Virus record (IMG/VR): IMGVR_UViG_3300024255_001824
Location: 1-42,406 of that record
Origin: a virus
DNA: 42,406 nucleotides
Reading direction: 5' to 3' (one strand)
In this document: in pieces, positions 25,660 through 34,319 of the stretch
Layout of the letters: each line of letters opens with the position of its first letter
How positions within the stretch are numbered: position 1 is the stretch's first letter
Translations under genes and position numbers: made by a program
Notes under the pieces: generated by a model
Told to the model about the DNA's origin: nothing
Seen by the model: only the letters and a program-made list of their open reading frames with translations
Database searches by the model: none

Positions 25660-26371
25660 GTGGACTGATGAGCGTACTGCGGAACTTACTTCCTTTGTTG
25701 GAAATGAGTCCCCAGTATCTCAAGAAACTGTAGCTGAAGCTGCGGATCGTTTGGAGACTTCTACTCGTTCTGTTTCTTCTAAGCTGCGAAAAATGGGCTT
25801 TGAAGTAGAGCTGGCATCCGCCCGCGCTTCTAAGTCTTTCTCAGAAGCACAAGAGGCAACTCTTGTTTCTTTCCTCGAGAGCAACAGCGGTGAGTATACT
25901 TATGCTCAAATTGCTGACCATTTTGATAATGGAGCTTTCTCTGCCAAGCAACTGCAAGGCAAGATCCTTTCTATGGAGCTGACGGATCATGTCAAGCCCG
26001 CTCCTAAAGTTGAGTCTGTCAAGACTTACTCTTCTGAAGAAGAGGCTACTTTTATTAGCATGGTAAATGACGGCGCATTCGTCGAAGCTATTGCCGATGC
26101 TCTTAACCGTTCTGTGAACTCTGTTCGCGGCAAGGCTCTTAGCTTGCTTCGCTCTGGCGATATCAATGCTATTCCTCGCCAAGAGGTCACTAAAGGCACT
26201 TCCAAGGCTGATCCCTTTGAAGATCTTGCGGACATCGCGACTATGACTGTTGAGCAGATCGCAGAATCTATCGGCAAGACTGCTCGTGGTGTTAAGACTA
26301 TGTTGACTCGTCGTGGTTTGGCTGCTGCCGACTACGATGGTGCAGCAAAAGCAGCAAAAGCAGCAGAGTAA
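25646..26371 (+). CDS. Protein with four tandem HTH units
   Basis: A 241-residue protein. Four units of the family are visible: about 4-54 (WTDERTAELTSFV, then TSTRSVSSKLRKMGFEV), 63-112 (FSEAQEATLVSFL, then KQLQGKILSM), 125-175 (YSSEEEATFISMV, then RSVNSVRGKALSLLRSG) and 190-232 (MTVEQIAESIGKTARGVKTMLTRRGL). The tail is AAKAAKAAE. GGAG lies 7 nt before the ATG. Codon choice (GCT, CGT, AAG, TCT) suggests high expression. Repeated HTHs suggest cooperative binding along DNA, as a regulator or nucleoid-type protein (inferred). Confidence 0.75.
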   Translation: MALPKWTDERTAELTSFVGNESPVSQETVAEAADRLETSTRSVSSKLRKMGFEVELASARASKSFSEAQEATLVSFLESNSGEYTYAQIADHFDNGAFSAKQLQGKILSMELTDHVKPAPKVESVKTYSSEEEATFISMVNDGAFVEAIADALNRSVNSVRGKALSLLRSGDINAIPRQEVTKGTSKADPFEDLADIATMTVEQIAESIGKTARGVKTMLTRRGLAAADYDGAAKAAKAAE

Positions 26372-26391
26372 TTACCTTTTAGGTAATACAG

Positions 26392-26423
26392 CAACCGTAG
26401 CGGGATCGTTACGGTTGTTTTTT
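26392..26423 (+). terminator. Terminator after the multi-HTH gene
   Basis: Stem CAACCGTA/TACGGTTG (26392-26399 and 26410-26417) followed by six T. A smaller hairpin ATTACCT/AGGTAAT (26371-26387) precedes it. Confidence 0.9.
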
Positions 26424-26445
26424 CGTGTTCATCGGGGAGATATAA

Positions 26446-27798
26446 TTGAACGTCGCTAGTGCGCTCATCAAGCAAGTATTGAGCATTCAGGATTTTGAGA
26501 CCTGGAGCTATGTGCGTAAGCACTATTTGCCGAAAGAGTACCACACTATTTTTTCCGTAATTGATAAGCACTGCGAGTCCTATCATAAACTCCCGTCTGT
26601 CGAAGAGCTGAAGCTATCCACTCGCGATACTTCTACTCTCGATAAGATATATGCGATAGAAACTCTTGAAGTTGATACAGAGCCATACATACTTTTACAG
26701 TATCTTAAAAACGAGTTTACTCAACGTGAGATACTAACAGAGCTGGATGACTATGTAGAAAACTCAATTTCTTTCGAGGATGCAGAAGAAAGCGTTCAGC
26801 ATCTGCACGATATTATTCTTCGAGTAGAAGAAAAAGTAGAGCTTGAAGAACCTCAAGAGAGTATGCAACGTATCTCTTTATTTGAGGATGAAGAAGAGCT
26901 TGGAAAGTACCTGCGTCTCGGCTTGAACACAACATACGATAATATGATTCAATTCTCCCCGAAGGATCTTATTCTTGTAGGTGGTCGTCGAGGCGCAGGG
27001 AAATCCCTTACCTGTGCAAATATAGCAAATTCAGTATACCAAGACGGTAAGTCTGCGTTATATTTTACAATTGAGATGGACTCCAGGTCTATTCTCCAAA
27101 GACTTTGCTCTATTGCTACAGAGGTGCCGCAAGGGCGCTTAAGATCCAAAAACCTTAACGTAGCCGAATGGGAACGTGTTGCGGAATGGTGGGCTGGACG
27201 CTTTCAGCGGGGTCAAGACCTTCTTTCAGAGTATAGAGACCATCGTAAATTCGATGACTTTCATAAAAAACTTACTACTACCTGTGAACTTAATCCCGAA
27301 GCACAGTTAGATGTTATTTATGACCCTTCTCTTACGTTGGGTAAGATAAGAACAGAAGTTGAAATGAAAGTAAAGTCCTCTATGAATATTGGCGTAGTCA
27401 TTGTTGACTATATCAATCAAGTAAAAAGGTCAAATGTTCCAAGTCGAAGCGGTCAATACGATTGGACTGAACAAATAGAAGTAAGCAAGGCTCTTAAGTC
27501 TATGGCCCAAGAGTATAAGATACCTTTCTTTTCTCCGTATCAAACGGATGCAACGGGCGAAGCTCGATTCGCAAAAGGTATTTTAGATGCTGCAGATGCA
27601 GCTTTCTCTCTTGAGCCGTGGCAGCACGAAGATAGTTGTGTAACTTTCAAGTGCGTAAAAATAAGAAATAATGAGCCCATTGATTTCACATCTACTATGG
27701 ATTGGGAAACACTAAAAATGGGACCTGAAAACGCTTTGACTCCAGATCAGCGAGAGGACTCCTCTCACAAAACCGGAGAAGAAATTCAGGACATCTAA
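26446..27798 (+). CDS. Replicative DNA helicase, DnaB/gp41 type
   Basis: A 450-residue protein from a TTG start with GGGGAG upstream. A helical N-terminal domain precedes a RecA-type ATPase core: Walker A VGGRRGAGKSLTCANI, ALYFTIEMDSRSILQRL, Walker B VVIVDYINQVKR, and SPYQTDATGEAR. It unwinds the fork 5' to 3' and would work with the primase at 28381. The Glu/Asp-rich tail may bind partners. Confidence 0.9.
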   Translation: MNVASALIKQVLSIQDFETWSYVRKHYLPKEYHTIFSVIDKHCESYHKLPSVEELKLSTRDTSTLDKIYAIETLEVDTEPYILLQYLKNEFTQREILTELDDYVENSISFEDAEESVQHLHDIILRVEEKVELEEPQESMQRISLFEDEEELGKYLRLGLNTTYDNMIQFSPKDLILVGGRRGAGKSLTCANIANSVYQDGKSALYFTIEMDSRSILQRLCSIATEVPQGRLRSKNLNVAEWERVAEWWAGRFQRGQDLLSEYRDHRKFDDFHKKLTTTCELNPEAQLDVIYDPSLTLGKIRTEVEMKVKSSMNIGVVIVDYINQVKRSNVPSRSGQYDWTEQIEVSKALKSMAQEYKIPFFSPYQTDATGEARFAKGILDAADAAFSLEPWQHEDSCVTFKCVKIRNNEPIDFTSTMDWETLKMGPENALTPDQREDSSHKTGEEIQDI

Positions 27799-27807
27799 AA
27801 ATATTTC

Positions 27808-27836
27808 TTGACACTCCCGTTGATTTCGTGTATAAT
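27808..27836 (+). promoter_or_regulatory. Sigma70-type promoter
   Basis: TTGACA (27808-27813), 17-nt spacer, TATAAT (27831-27836). Starts the primase-polymerase-helicase operon. Confidence 0.85.
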
Positions 27837-27865
27837 ATATGCTTAATCACGGGAGTTTTTTACTT

Positions 27866-28159
27866 ATGGGGATGATATATGGCTCACTTAGGCACACCAC
27901 ATCTGGTAGAGTTAAGAAGAAAGTTCAAAGACGAGCTAAGACAGCTAAGCGCGTACTTTCCACAAACACTACGCAGTCTTATAGACGACCCACCCCAAAG
28001 TACCCAAGCGACGCCGGTACAGCTGGAGTTGCCGCTCGAGTGGAACCGCCACGTTACACGGGAACCCTTGTTAAAGGTATCGGAACCATGCATAAGTCAA
28101 ATGCAATCCCAATTATCAACGAACAAGAAATGAAAGATTTAGCGAGGATGAGACGATAA
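27866..28159 (+). CDS. Conserved marine-phage protein, basic (97 aa)
   Basis: Begins MGMIYGSLRHTTSGRVKKKV and ends with KGIGTMHKSNAIPI, then QEMKDLARMRR. The opening YGSLxHTTSGRVKKKVQ and the ending GIxTMHKSNAxPI...DLAxMRR are a recurrent pair in marine phages. Another frame over the same bases (from 27879) looks less protein-like and is rejected. Function unknown. Confidence 0.7.
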   Translation: MGMIYGSLRHTTSGRVKKKVQRRAKTAKRVLSTNTTQSYRRPTPKYPSDAGTAGVAARVEPPRYTGTLVKGIGTMHKSNAIPIINEQEMKDLARMRR

Positions 28160-28380
28160 TGCACGATGCGCTTATAAACCATAGTCCAGAGATATGTCCT
28201 AACTGTGGAGAGCATATGGTAGGGGATGGGTATACACTCCCGTCTCACTGCCCTAACGCATACGAAGAAGACTGGTGGTATGAAGCGCCCGACAGCGGGC
28301 CTTGGCTTTGTAGTATTGATGATGAATATGATGAGCCTAGCGAAATGGATGAATGGGCGTCTTTTGATCCGGACTGTTAA
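28159..28380 (+). CDS. Small zinc-ribbon-like acidic protein (73 aa)
   Basis: Contains CPNCGEHM and a second pair formed by HCPNAY and PWLC, a possible zinc ribbon, then an Asp/Glu-rich end. Start and stop touch both neighbours. Function unknown. Confidence 0.6.
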   Translation: MHDALINHSPEICPNCGEHMVGDGYTLPSHCPNAYEEDWWYEAPDSGPWLCSIDDEYDEPSEMDEWASFDPDC

Positions 28381-29208
28381 ATGAATACAGAAGATTTATT
28401 AGTTGAGAAAAAAATTCCATACTATGCAAAAGGTAAGGATTATTTAGTACAATGTTTAAATCCAGAGCACGACGATAGTAACCCAAGTATGAGAATAGAC
28501 CAGATTACTGGTATATTTAATTGTTTTTCTTGTGGGTTCAAAGGTAACGTTTTTCATTTCTACGGGGAAAAAGCGAATCAGTTACAGCTCCGAAGAGAGA
28601 ATTTAAAAAAGAAAATTCGACAAAAGATGTCGGAAGGTGCCGGATTATTTTTCCCGAAAGGCTACATGCCATATGAAGGGAACTGGAGAAACATTTCTTC
28701 AGATACTTATAAAAAATTTCAAGCATTTACCCACCATGACAAAGATCATATTGGGCGTCTTGTATTTCCAGTACGAGATATAAGCGGTAGAGTAGTATCT
28801 TTTAATGGACGACATATGTCTGGAGGAACTCCAAAGTATATGATTACTCCTCGAGGAGTAAAACTTCCTTTGTTTCCTACAGTGTCGCCAATTAAGAGTA
28901 GCGTTATTTTGGTAGAAGGCATCTTTGATGCGGTAAATCTACACGACAAGGGACTGAACAACGCAGTCTGTTGTTTTGGAACAAATAACATAAATGAAGA
29001 AAAGCTGGCATTATTAAGTCTGCAAGGAGTTACCAACATAGATATATTTTTTGATGGTGACGAAGCAGGACAAAAAGCAGCAGAAAATGTAAAAGATATG
29101 TGCGAGAAAGTTGATCTCACCTCCAGAAATGTTCATCTAGCCAATACTGACCCTGGAGCACTTATCAAATCTCAAGTTGAAACCCTAAAGGAGAGATTAT
29201 ATGGCTAA
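28381..29208 (+). CDS. DNA primase (CHC2 zinc finger and TOPRIM)
   Basis: 275 residues. An N-terminal zinc-binding part has CLNPEHDD and NCFSCGFKG. A TOPRIM domain has VILVEGIFDAVNLHD and IFFDGDEAGQKAA. It is short compared with DnaG but has both key domains. Makes RNA primers for lagging-strand synthesis with the DnaB-type helicase upstream. It overlaps the polymerase gene by 8 nt. Confidence 0.88.
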   Translation: MNTEDLLVEKKIPYYAKGKDYLVQCLNPEHDDSNPSMRIDQITGIFNCFSCGFKGNVFHFYGEKANQLQLRRENLKKKIRQKMSEGAGLFFPKGYMPYEGNWRNISSDTYKKFQAFTHHDKDHIGRLVFPVRDISGRVVSFNGRHMSGGTPKYMITPRGVKLPLFPTVSPIKSSVILVEGIFDAVNLHDKGLNNAVCCFGTNNINEEKLALLSLQGVTNIDIFFDGDEAGQKAAENVKDMCEKVDLTSRNVHLANTDPGALIKSQVETLKERLYG

Positions 29209-31465
29209 CGTCGCCTTAATAGAGACGAAACCTTCAAGAACAAATTTTTCTCAAGAGTTCGATAGAGCTTTCGAGTTTGATCAGTTTCAATTATGTTCAG
29301 ACCCTAGTATTAAAAAGGTCTTGAAAAGAGACTGTGATATTGAAATTGATACTGATGAGTATGAGTGGGTCATATTGGTTGGCTCAGATGCTCTAAAGTA
29401 TTTTACTAAAATTAATTCAGTAACAGAATACTCAGGTAAAAAAGTAGAAAAAAAGTTTTTGCCTGTAATAAACCCTGCTATGCTTGCTTTTAAGCCGGAA
29501 GCTCGTAGAACGTGGGAAGATTCCAAAGCTAACATTATTGGTTACATTCGCGGTGAAATTGAGGACGCAGTAATTGATAGCAGTATTGCTTGGGGAATAC
29601 AAGATACGGAGAAAGCAAATGAATTTATTCGTAGTGCCATCGACTACCCATGCGACTATATTGCTCTCGACTCTGAGACTACTGGGCTCTATCCTAGAGA
29701 CGGCCATATGCTGGGTATTAGTCTTAGCTATAATGGTACTAGCGGGGCTTATATTGATACCAATTGCTTTGATGATACCACTGAAAAGCTATTACAGGAG
29801 TTATTCGATAAGAAAGCAGTAATATTTCATAATGCTAAGTTTGATATGGCATTCTTTGAGTATCACTTCAACTTTAAATTTTCAAAGTTTGAAGACACAA
29901 TGTTATTACACTACCTCATAGATGAGAATCCCGGGACTCATGGCCTAAAGCAGCTTGCTATGAGATTCACTCCTTACGGGGATTATGAGAAGCCAATGTA
30001 TGATTGGATTGACCAGTACAGAAAAGAAAATGGCATTCTCAAAGGAGACTTTCAATGGGGCTGGATTCCGTTTGATGTAATGCAAACGTATGCTGCTATG
30101 GATGCGGTTGTAACTTTTATGGTATATGAAAAGTTTGTAAAGATCAAGCAAAACAAGAAATTATGCTGGGTATATGATAATATCTTAATCCCAGGTACTA
30201 GATTCTTAACTGACACACAGGACAATGGCGTGCCTTTTGACAAGAAGCGTTTATATATTGCGCAAAATATTATGCAGGATGATATTGATAATGCTATCGC
30301 TGCGCTGTATAAAGACGAACGCATAAGAAAATTTGAGCAGTTTCAAGGTAAAGAGTTTAACCCTAATAGTACGCTACAGTTGCGTAAGTTAATGTTCGAC
30401 TTTCTTCATCTTACGCCGACAGGCAAAAAAACAGGAACCGGCGCACATTCTACAGACGCAGAAGTTTTAACAGAGCTGGCAACGCAGTCTCCTGTGCCAA
30501 AACTAATCCTTGACATTCGACAGAAGTCTAAGATTAAAAATACTTACTTAGATAAAATTATCCCTCAGCTTGATAGGGACTCTCGGCTACGCACAGGATT
30601 CAATCTACATGGCACAACAAGTGGTCGATTGTCATCTAGCGGTAAGTTAAATATGCAGCAGCTGCCTCGTGATAATCCTGCTGTAAAAGGGTGCATCAAA
30701 GCCGCAGCGGGGTCAAAGATAGTTGCAATGGATTTGACCACTGCCGAAGTATACGTTGCTGCAAAACTAGCAAAAGATGAAGCTCTTATGGAGGTATTTC
30801 GTTCTGGAGGCAACTTTCATAGTACAATTGCACACACAGTATTTAAACTACCTTGTGCGGTAGAAGATGTAGCAGAGCTTTATTCTGATCGTCGGCAAGC
30901 AGCTAAAGCCGTAACTTTTGGTATTATGTATGGCGCAGGGCCAAAGAAAATTAGTGAGCAAGTTACTAAAGACTCGGGAGCCTATTTTAGCCAACAAGAG
31001 GCAAAAGAAGTTATTGATGATTATTTCAAAACTTTTCATAAACTAAAGTCTTGGATCGAAACAAATCAAAAGTTCATTGAGCAAAATGGATTTACATATA
31101 GCTACTTTGGCCGTAAAAGGAGATTACCTAATGTCGCCTCAGAAGATAAAGGTATCAAGTCTCATAGCATTAGGTCTGGTCTTAATTTTCTGGTGCAGTC
31201 TACTGCTTCTGATATTAACCTCTTAGGTGCTATTGACATGAACGCATTTATTAAAAGTCAGAAGATGAAGTCTAAAATCTTCGCACTTGTGCACGACTCT
31301 ATTCTTGCAGAAGTTCCTGAAGATGAAATAGATTTTTACTGCGAAAACCTAAAAAGATTTATTCAAATGGATAGAGGAGTATCTATTTCCGGAGCCCCTG
31401 TAGGTTGCGACTTTGAAATAGGTGACGACTATTCTATGGGTAAGTTTGAAAAACGATACTTGTGA
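29201..31465 (+). CDS. DNA polymerase, family A
   Basis: 754 residues. The 3'-5' exonuclease domain has ALDSETTGLY (about residue 156), FHNAKFDMAFF and AAMDAVVTF. In the polymerase domain motif A is AMDLTTAEVYVAAKLA (about 510), motif B is RRQAAKAVTFGIMYG (about 564), and motif C is ALVHDSIL (about 698). Motif C has Ser where most have Glu after His-Asp. The residue matching E. coli Pol I 762 is Phe. No 5'-3' exonuclease domain; that is a separate gene at 37731. Confidence 0.93.
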   Translation: MANVALIETKPSRTNFSQEFDRAFEFDQFQLCSDPSIKKVLKRDCDIEIDTDEYEWVILVGSDALKYFTKINSVTEYSGKKVEKKFLPVINPAMLAFKPEARRTWEDSKANIIGYIRGEIEDAVIDSSIAWGIQDTEKANEFIRSAIDYPCDYIALDSETTGLYPRDGHMLGISLSYNGTSGAYIDTNCFDDTTEKLLQELFDKKAVIFHNAKFDMAFFEYHFNFKFSKFEDTMLLHYLIDENPGTHGLKQLAMRFTPYGDYEKPMYDWIDQYRKENGILKGDFQWGWIPFDVMQTYAAMDAVVTFMVYEKFVKIKQNKKLCWVYDNILIPGTRFLTDTQDNGVPFDKKRLYIAQNIMQDDIDNAIAALYKDERIRKFEQFQGKEFNPNSTLQLRKLMFDFLHLTPTGKKTGTGAHSTDAEVLTELATQSPVPKLILDIRQKSKIKNTYLDKIIPQLDRDSRLRTGFNLHGTTSGRLSSSGKLNMQQLPRDNPAVKGCIKAAAGSKIVAMDLTTAEVYVAAKLAKDEALMEVFRSGGNFHSTIAHTVFKLPCAVEDVAELYSDRRQAAKAVTFGIMYGAGPKKISEQVTKDSGAYFSQQEAKEVIDDYFKTFHKLKSWIETNQKFIEQNGFTYSYFGRKRRLPNVASEDKGIKSHSIRSGLNFLVQSTASDINLLGAIDMNAFIKSQKMKSKIFALVHDSILAEVPEDEIDFYCENLKRFIQMDRGVSISGAPVGCDFEIGDDYSMGKFEKRYL

Positions 31466-31956
31466 TTATAACTTATAGAGATATAGAAAAAATAACGTTT
31501 CCCGTATTTAATTTACCAAATGGAAACTGGCAGCTCTTAGACGGGCTGCTTTTTCTTGATGATTTAATATTAGACGATAAAAATATGCGGGGGAATAATC
31601 TTGGAATAAGAAGAATACAAACTCCTCACGAAAACTTATTCATATTAAAAAAGTCATTAAATAGTCATATTGGCATAATTAAATCGAGAGATAAGCACTT
31701 TATTGATTACAAAGGATCAGCTTTTATCTATGAAAAAACCAAGGTATGCCCCATAAAATACCACAATATCCGAAAGATAACAAAAAAGGGAGTTGCATCT
31801 GTGCTTCATTTAAATGGTATAAAAACGGGCTTTATTGTGCCCAGGCCTCCACCAAGTGACTGTACTTGGGCAGGAGTACTTTACATATATAATATGCCTT
31901 GGATGCTATATGACTATGCTAGCGAGCGACTAAAAAATAGTAGAAAAAAAGTATGA
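31462..31956 (+). CDS. Conserved phage hypothetical protein (164 aa)
   Basis: GTG start overlapping the polymerase stop (GTGA). Beta-rich, with NLPNGNWQLLDGLLFLDD and KYHNIRKITKKGVASVLH; late TGFIVPRPPPSDCTWAGVLY. Placement between polymerase and helicase suggests a replication accessory role, but no motif supports this. Overlaps the helicase by 4 nt. Confidence 0.6.
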   Translation: MIITYRDIEKITFPVFNLPNGNWQLLDGLLFLDDLILDDKNMRGNNLGIRRIQTPHENLFILKKSLNSHIGIIKSRDKHFIDYKGSAFIYEKTKVCPIKYHNIRKITKKGVASVLHLNGIKTGFIVPRPPPSDCTWAGVLYIYNMPWMLYDYASERLKNSRKKV

Positions 31957-33236
31957 AAGCGGTAATTAGTAATCGAATATTATTAGAAGTAACGCCGGAA
32001 TATAAAGAAGTTCTCAGTAAAGAACTGACATATAAAGTACCGGCCCCTAACCCTAAAGACCCTCCTCTTGTGATAAAAAACATGGCAAGAGTACGAGATA
32101 ATTTAGTTAGTATACCTATTGGAAGAAAGGATTTAATACCAAATGAGTATGAAGTGGTTGACAAGAGGCTTATGGTGCCTGCTGATTTTCCTGCTTTTCA
32201 GTATGTACTCCGCGAGTCTCAACAGGCAGTATACGACGAACTCAACGATAACTGCATCATCAACGCGTGGGTGAGTTGGGGAAAAACATTTACAGGTCTA
32301 GCGATCGCAGGAAAACTTGGACAAAAAACATTAGTAATTACACACACTGTCCCCTTGAGAAATCAATGGGCAAAGGAGATAGAAAAAGTATATGGTATCA
32401 CCCCTGGAATTATTGGCTCTGGTAGTTGGAACACCGATTCTTGTATTGTGGTTAGTAATACCCAAACACTCTACAGAAATATCGATAGAGTTCGAAAACT
32501 TTTTGGAACAATTATCTTGGACGAAATGCATCATGTATCTTCGCCAACGTTTTCAAAAATTATCGATACTAATCATGCAAGATACAAAATTGGACTGAGC
32601 GGAACAATAGAAAGAAAGGACGGAAAGCACGTTGTTTTTCGTGATTATTTTAGTCAAAAAGTGTTCAAGCCCCCAAAAGAAAACTTTATGACCCCAAAAG
32701 TAGATATTATAAAGTCAGAAATAAGGTTTATGGATGGTGCACGAATACCGTGGGCTAACAGAGTTACTAATCTAGCAACAAACGAAGAATACATTCACAC
32801 AGTTGCAATGCTTGCGTCTTACTATGCAGCAAGAGGGCACAAAGTTCTAGTAGTATCAGATCGAGTAAACTTCTTAAAGAACTGTGCTATACTAGCAGGC
32901 GAAAAAGCAGTGTGTGTTACAGGAGATGTTCCTCACGAAGAAAGAGAAACATTGTTAAACGAGATAAATTATGGAAGTAAAAACATTCTTTTCGGTACTC
33001 AAGCAATATTTAGTGAAGGTATATCAGTTAATGCCCTCTCTGTCCTTATACTCGGTACCCCTATCAACAATGAGCCCCTCCTCACCCAGCTTGTCGGAAG
33101 AGTCATCCGAGAGCGAGAAGGGAAAAAGACTCCTGTAATAGTAGACATTCATCTCAAAGGGAACACTGCTCGAAAGCAGGCTTCTAATAGAATGGGATAC
33201 TACATGAAGCAGGGTTGGCAAATCAATCAAGTCTAG
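31953..33236 (+). CDS. SF2 helicase, UvsW-type
   Basis: 427 residues. Motifs in order: RESQQAVYDEL (Q-like), WVSWGKTFTGLAIA (I), ITHTVPLRNQW (Ia), IILDEMHH (II, DEMH), GLSGTIERKDG (III), KVLVVSDRVNF (IV) and LTQLVGRVIRERE (VI). T4 UvsW relatives drive recombination-dependent replication and fork regression. Good match in length and order. Confidence 0.9.
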   Translation: MKAVISNRILLEVTPEYKEVLSKELTYKVPAPNPKDPPLVIKNMARVRDNLVSIPIGRKDLIPNEYEVVDKRLMVPADFPAFQYVLRESQQAVYDELNDNCIINAWVSWGKTFTGLAIAGKLGQKTLVITHTVPLRNQWAKEIEKVYGITPGIIGSGSWNTDSCIVVSNTQTLYRNIDRVRKLFGTIILDEMHHVSSPTFSKIIDTNHARYKIGLSGTIERKDGKHVVFRDYFSQKVFKPPKENFMTPKVDIIKSEIRFMDGARIPWANRVTNLATNEEYIHTVAMLASYYAARGHKVLVVSDRVNFLKNCAILAGEKAVCVTGDVPHEERETLLNEINYGSKNILFGTQAIFSEGISVNALSVLILGTPINNEPLLTQLVGRVIREREGKKTPVIVDIHLKGNTARKQASNRMGYYMKQGWQINQV

Positions 33237-33247
33237 AAAAATAGTTC

Positions 33248-33276
33248 TTGACATTTAAGTGATATTCTAGTATAAT
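33248..33276 (+). promoter_or_regulatory. Sigma70-type promoter touching a start codon
   Basis: TTGACA (33248-33253), 17-nt spacer, TATAAT (33271-33276). The ATG at 33277 follows the -10 with no gap, so a transcript from here would begin inside the gene. Confidence 0.8.
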
Positions 33277-33684
33277 ATGTTATTATTCGATTGGAAAAAG
33301 ATCTATACTACAGCAGCGGGGGATCCTACAGATATAGTAAGGATCTTAAGAATGCTGGTGGAAAAAAGAATTCCAAAGAATAAGTACGATAAAGAATATT
33401 TTTACTCACAAATTAATTTTGACGGCACAAGTTTTCTTGTTCATCCTGAAAGGCTCCTATATAATGGATATAAGTACACTTTTCGAGAAGTGGCTATATA
33501 TACAGGCGTTGCTGCTCTTAGGTCTCTTTCTGATTTCTATGCTACTAATAAGATGACCTTGGATGTACTACTTGTACCCGAAGAAGCTTTACCATACATT
33601 TATGAAAATAGGCTACTGGAAGTAGAAAATGATAAAATTTATTTTCTATATGAAGGAAGTCCTGACAAAAAGGAGATACATTAA
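33277..33684 (+). CDS. Hypothetical alpha/beta protein (135 aa)
   Basis: Begins MLLFDWKKIYTTAAGDPTDI; includes SFLVHPERLLYNGYKYTFREVAIYTGVAALRS. No family known to me. The first ATG touches the -10 box and has no ribosome-binding site. Either the gene is read from an upstream transcript, or the true start is internal (Met at the RILRMLVEK position), or initiation is leaderless. Overlaps the next start by one base. Confidence 0.65.
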   Translation: MLLFDWKKIYTTAAGDPTDIVRILRMLVEKRIPKNKYDKEYFYSQINFDGTSFLVHPERLLYNGYKYTFREVAIYTGVAALRSLSDFYATNKMTLDVLLVPEEALPYIYENRLLEVENDKIYFLYEGSPDKKEIH

Positions 33685-34319
33685 TGGCACTTACATTTAA
33701 CAAAGCAAAGGGCGCTGCTCAAAAAAGCTCAATTAACACTTTTGTTCCACAGGACGGCGACAATAATGTTCGCCTTGTAGGCGACGTATTGGCTCGTTAC
33801 GTTTACTGGATCGAGGGAGAGAACGGCAAAAATATTCCTCTAGAGTGTTTGTCGTTTGATAGAGATGAAGAGCGTTTTAACAATCAAGAAAAAGATTGGG
33901 TTCGAGAGTACTATCCCGATCTCAAGTGTGGCTGGAGCTACGCTATGCAGTGTATTCATAATGGCGATCTTAAAGTCTTTAACTTGAAGAAGAAGCTTTT
34001 TGAACAAATTATGACAGCAGCAGAAGATCTTGGAGATCCCACTGACGTAGAGACTGGCTGGGATGTTAAGTTTAAGCGGGTTAAAACTGGTCCGTTGCCC
34101 TATAATGTAGAGTACCAAGTACAGGTACTCAAGTGCAAGTCTCGTCCGTTAGACACAGATGAACTTGCACTTATTGCTGATCTGAAGTCAATGGATGACG
34201 TAATGCCTCGTCCTACTCCAGACGCACAAAAAGAACTTCTTGACCGAGTTCGAGAGGGCGCTAGCAGCCAAGCTAACGTAGACGAAGAAGCACTTGAAGA
34301 TGAGTTTAATGTTGCATGA
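33684..34319 (+). CDS. Single-stranded DNA-binding protein (phage type)
   Basis: 211 residues. An N-terminal OB-like region (FVPQDGDNNVRLVGDVLARYVYWI) precedes GDLKVFNLKKKLFEQIMTAAEDLGDPTDVETGWDVKF. The acidic tail (DEEALEDEF) is the usual partner-binding tail of phage SSBs. Position between UvsW-type helicase and SbcD-type nuclease fits. Assignment by layout and context. Confidence 0.75.
   Translation: MALTFNKAKGAAQKSSINTFVPQDGDNNVRLVGDVLARYVYWIEGENGKNIPLECLSFDRDEERFNNQEKDWVREYYPDLKCGWSYAMQCIHNGDLKVFNLKKKLFEQIMTAAEDLGDPTDVETGWDVKFKRVKTGPLPYNVEYQVQVLKCKSRPLDTDELALIADLKSMDDVMPRPTPDAQKELLDRVREGASSQANVDEEALEDEFNVA

Noticed and set aside
27879-28133. Plus-strand 84-codon frame
   Set aside because: The overlapping frame at 27866 carries the recurrent marine-phage motifs (YGSLRHTTSGRVKKK, GTMHKSNAIPI), so this one is a shadow.
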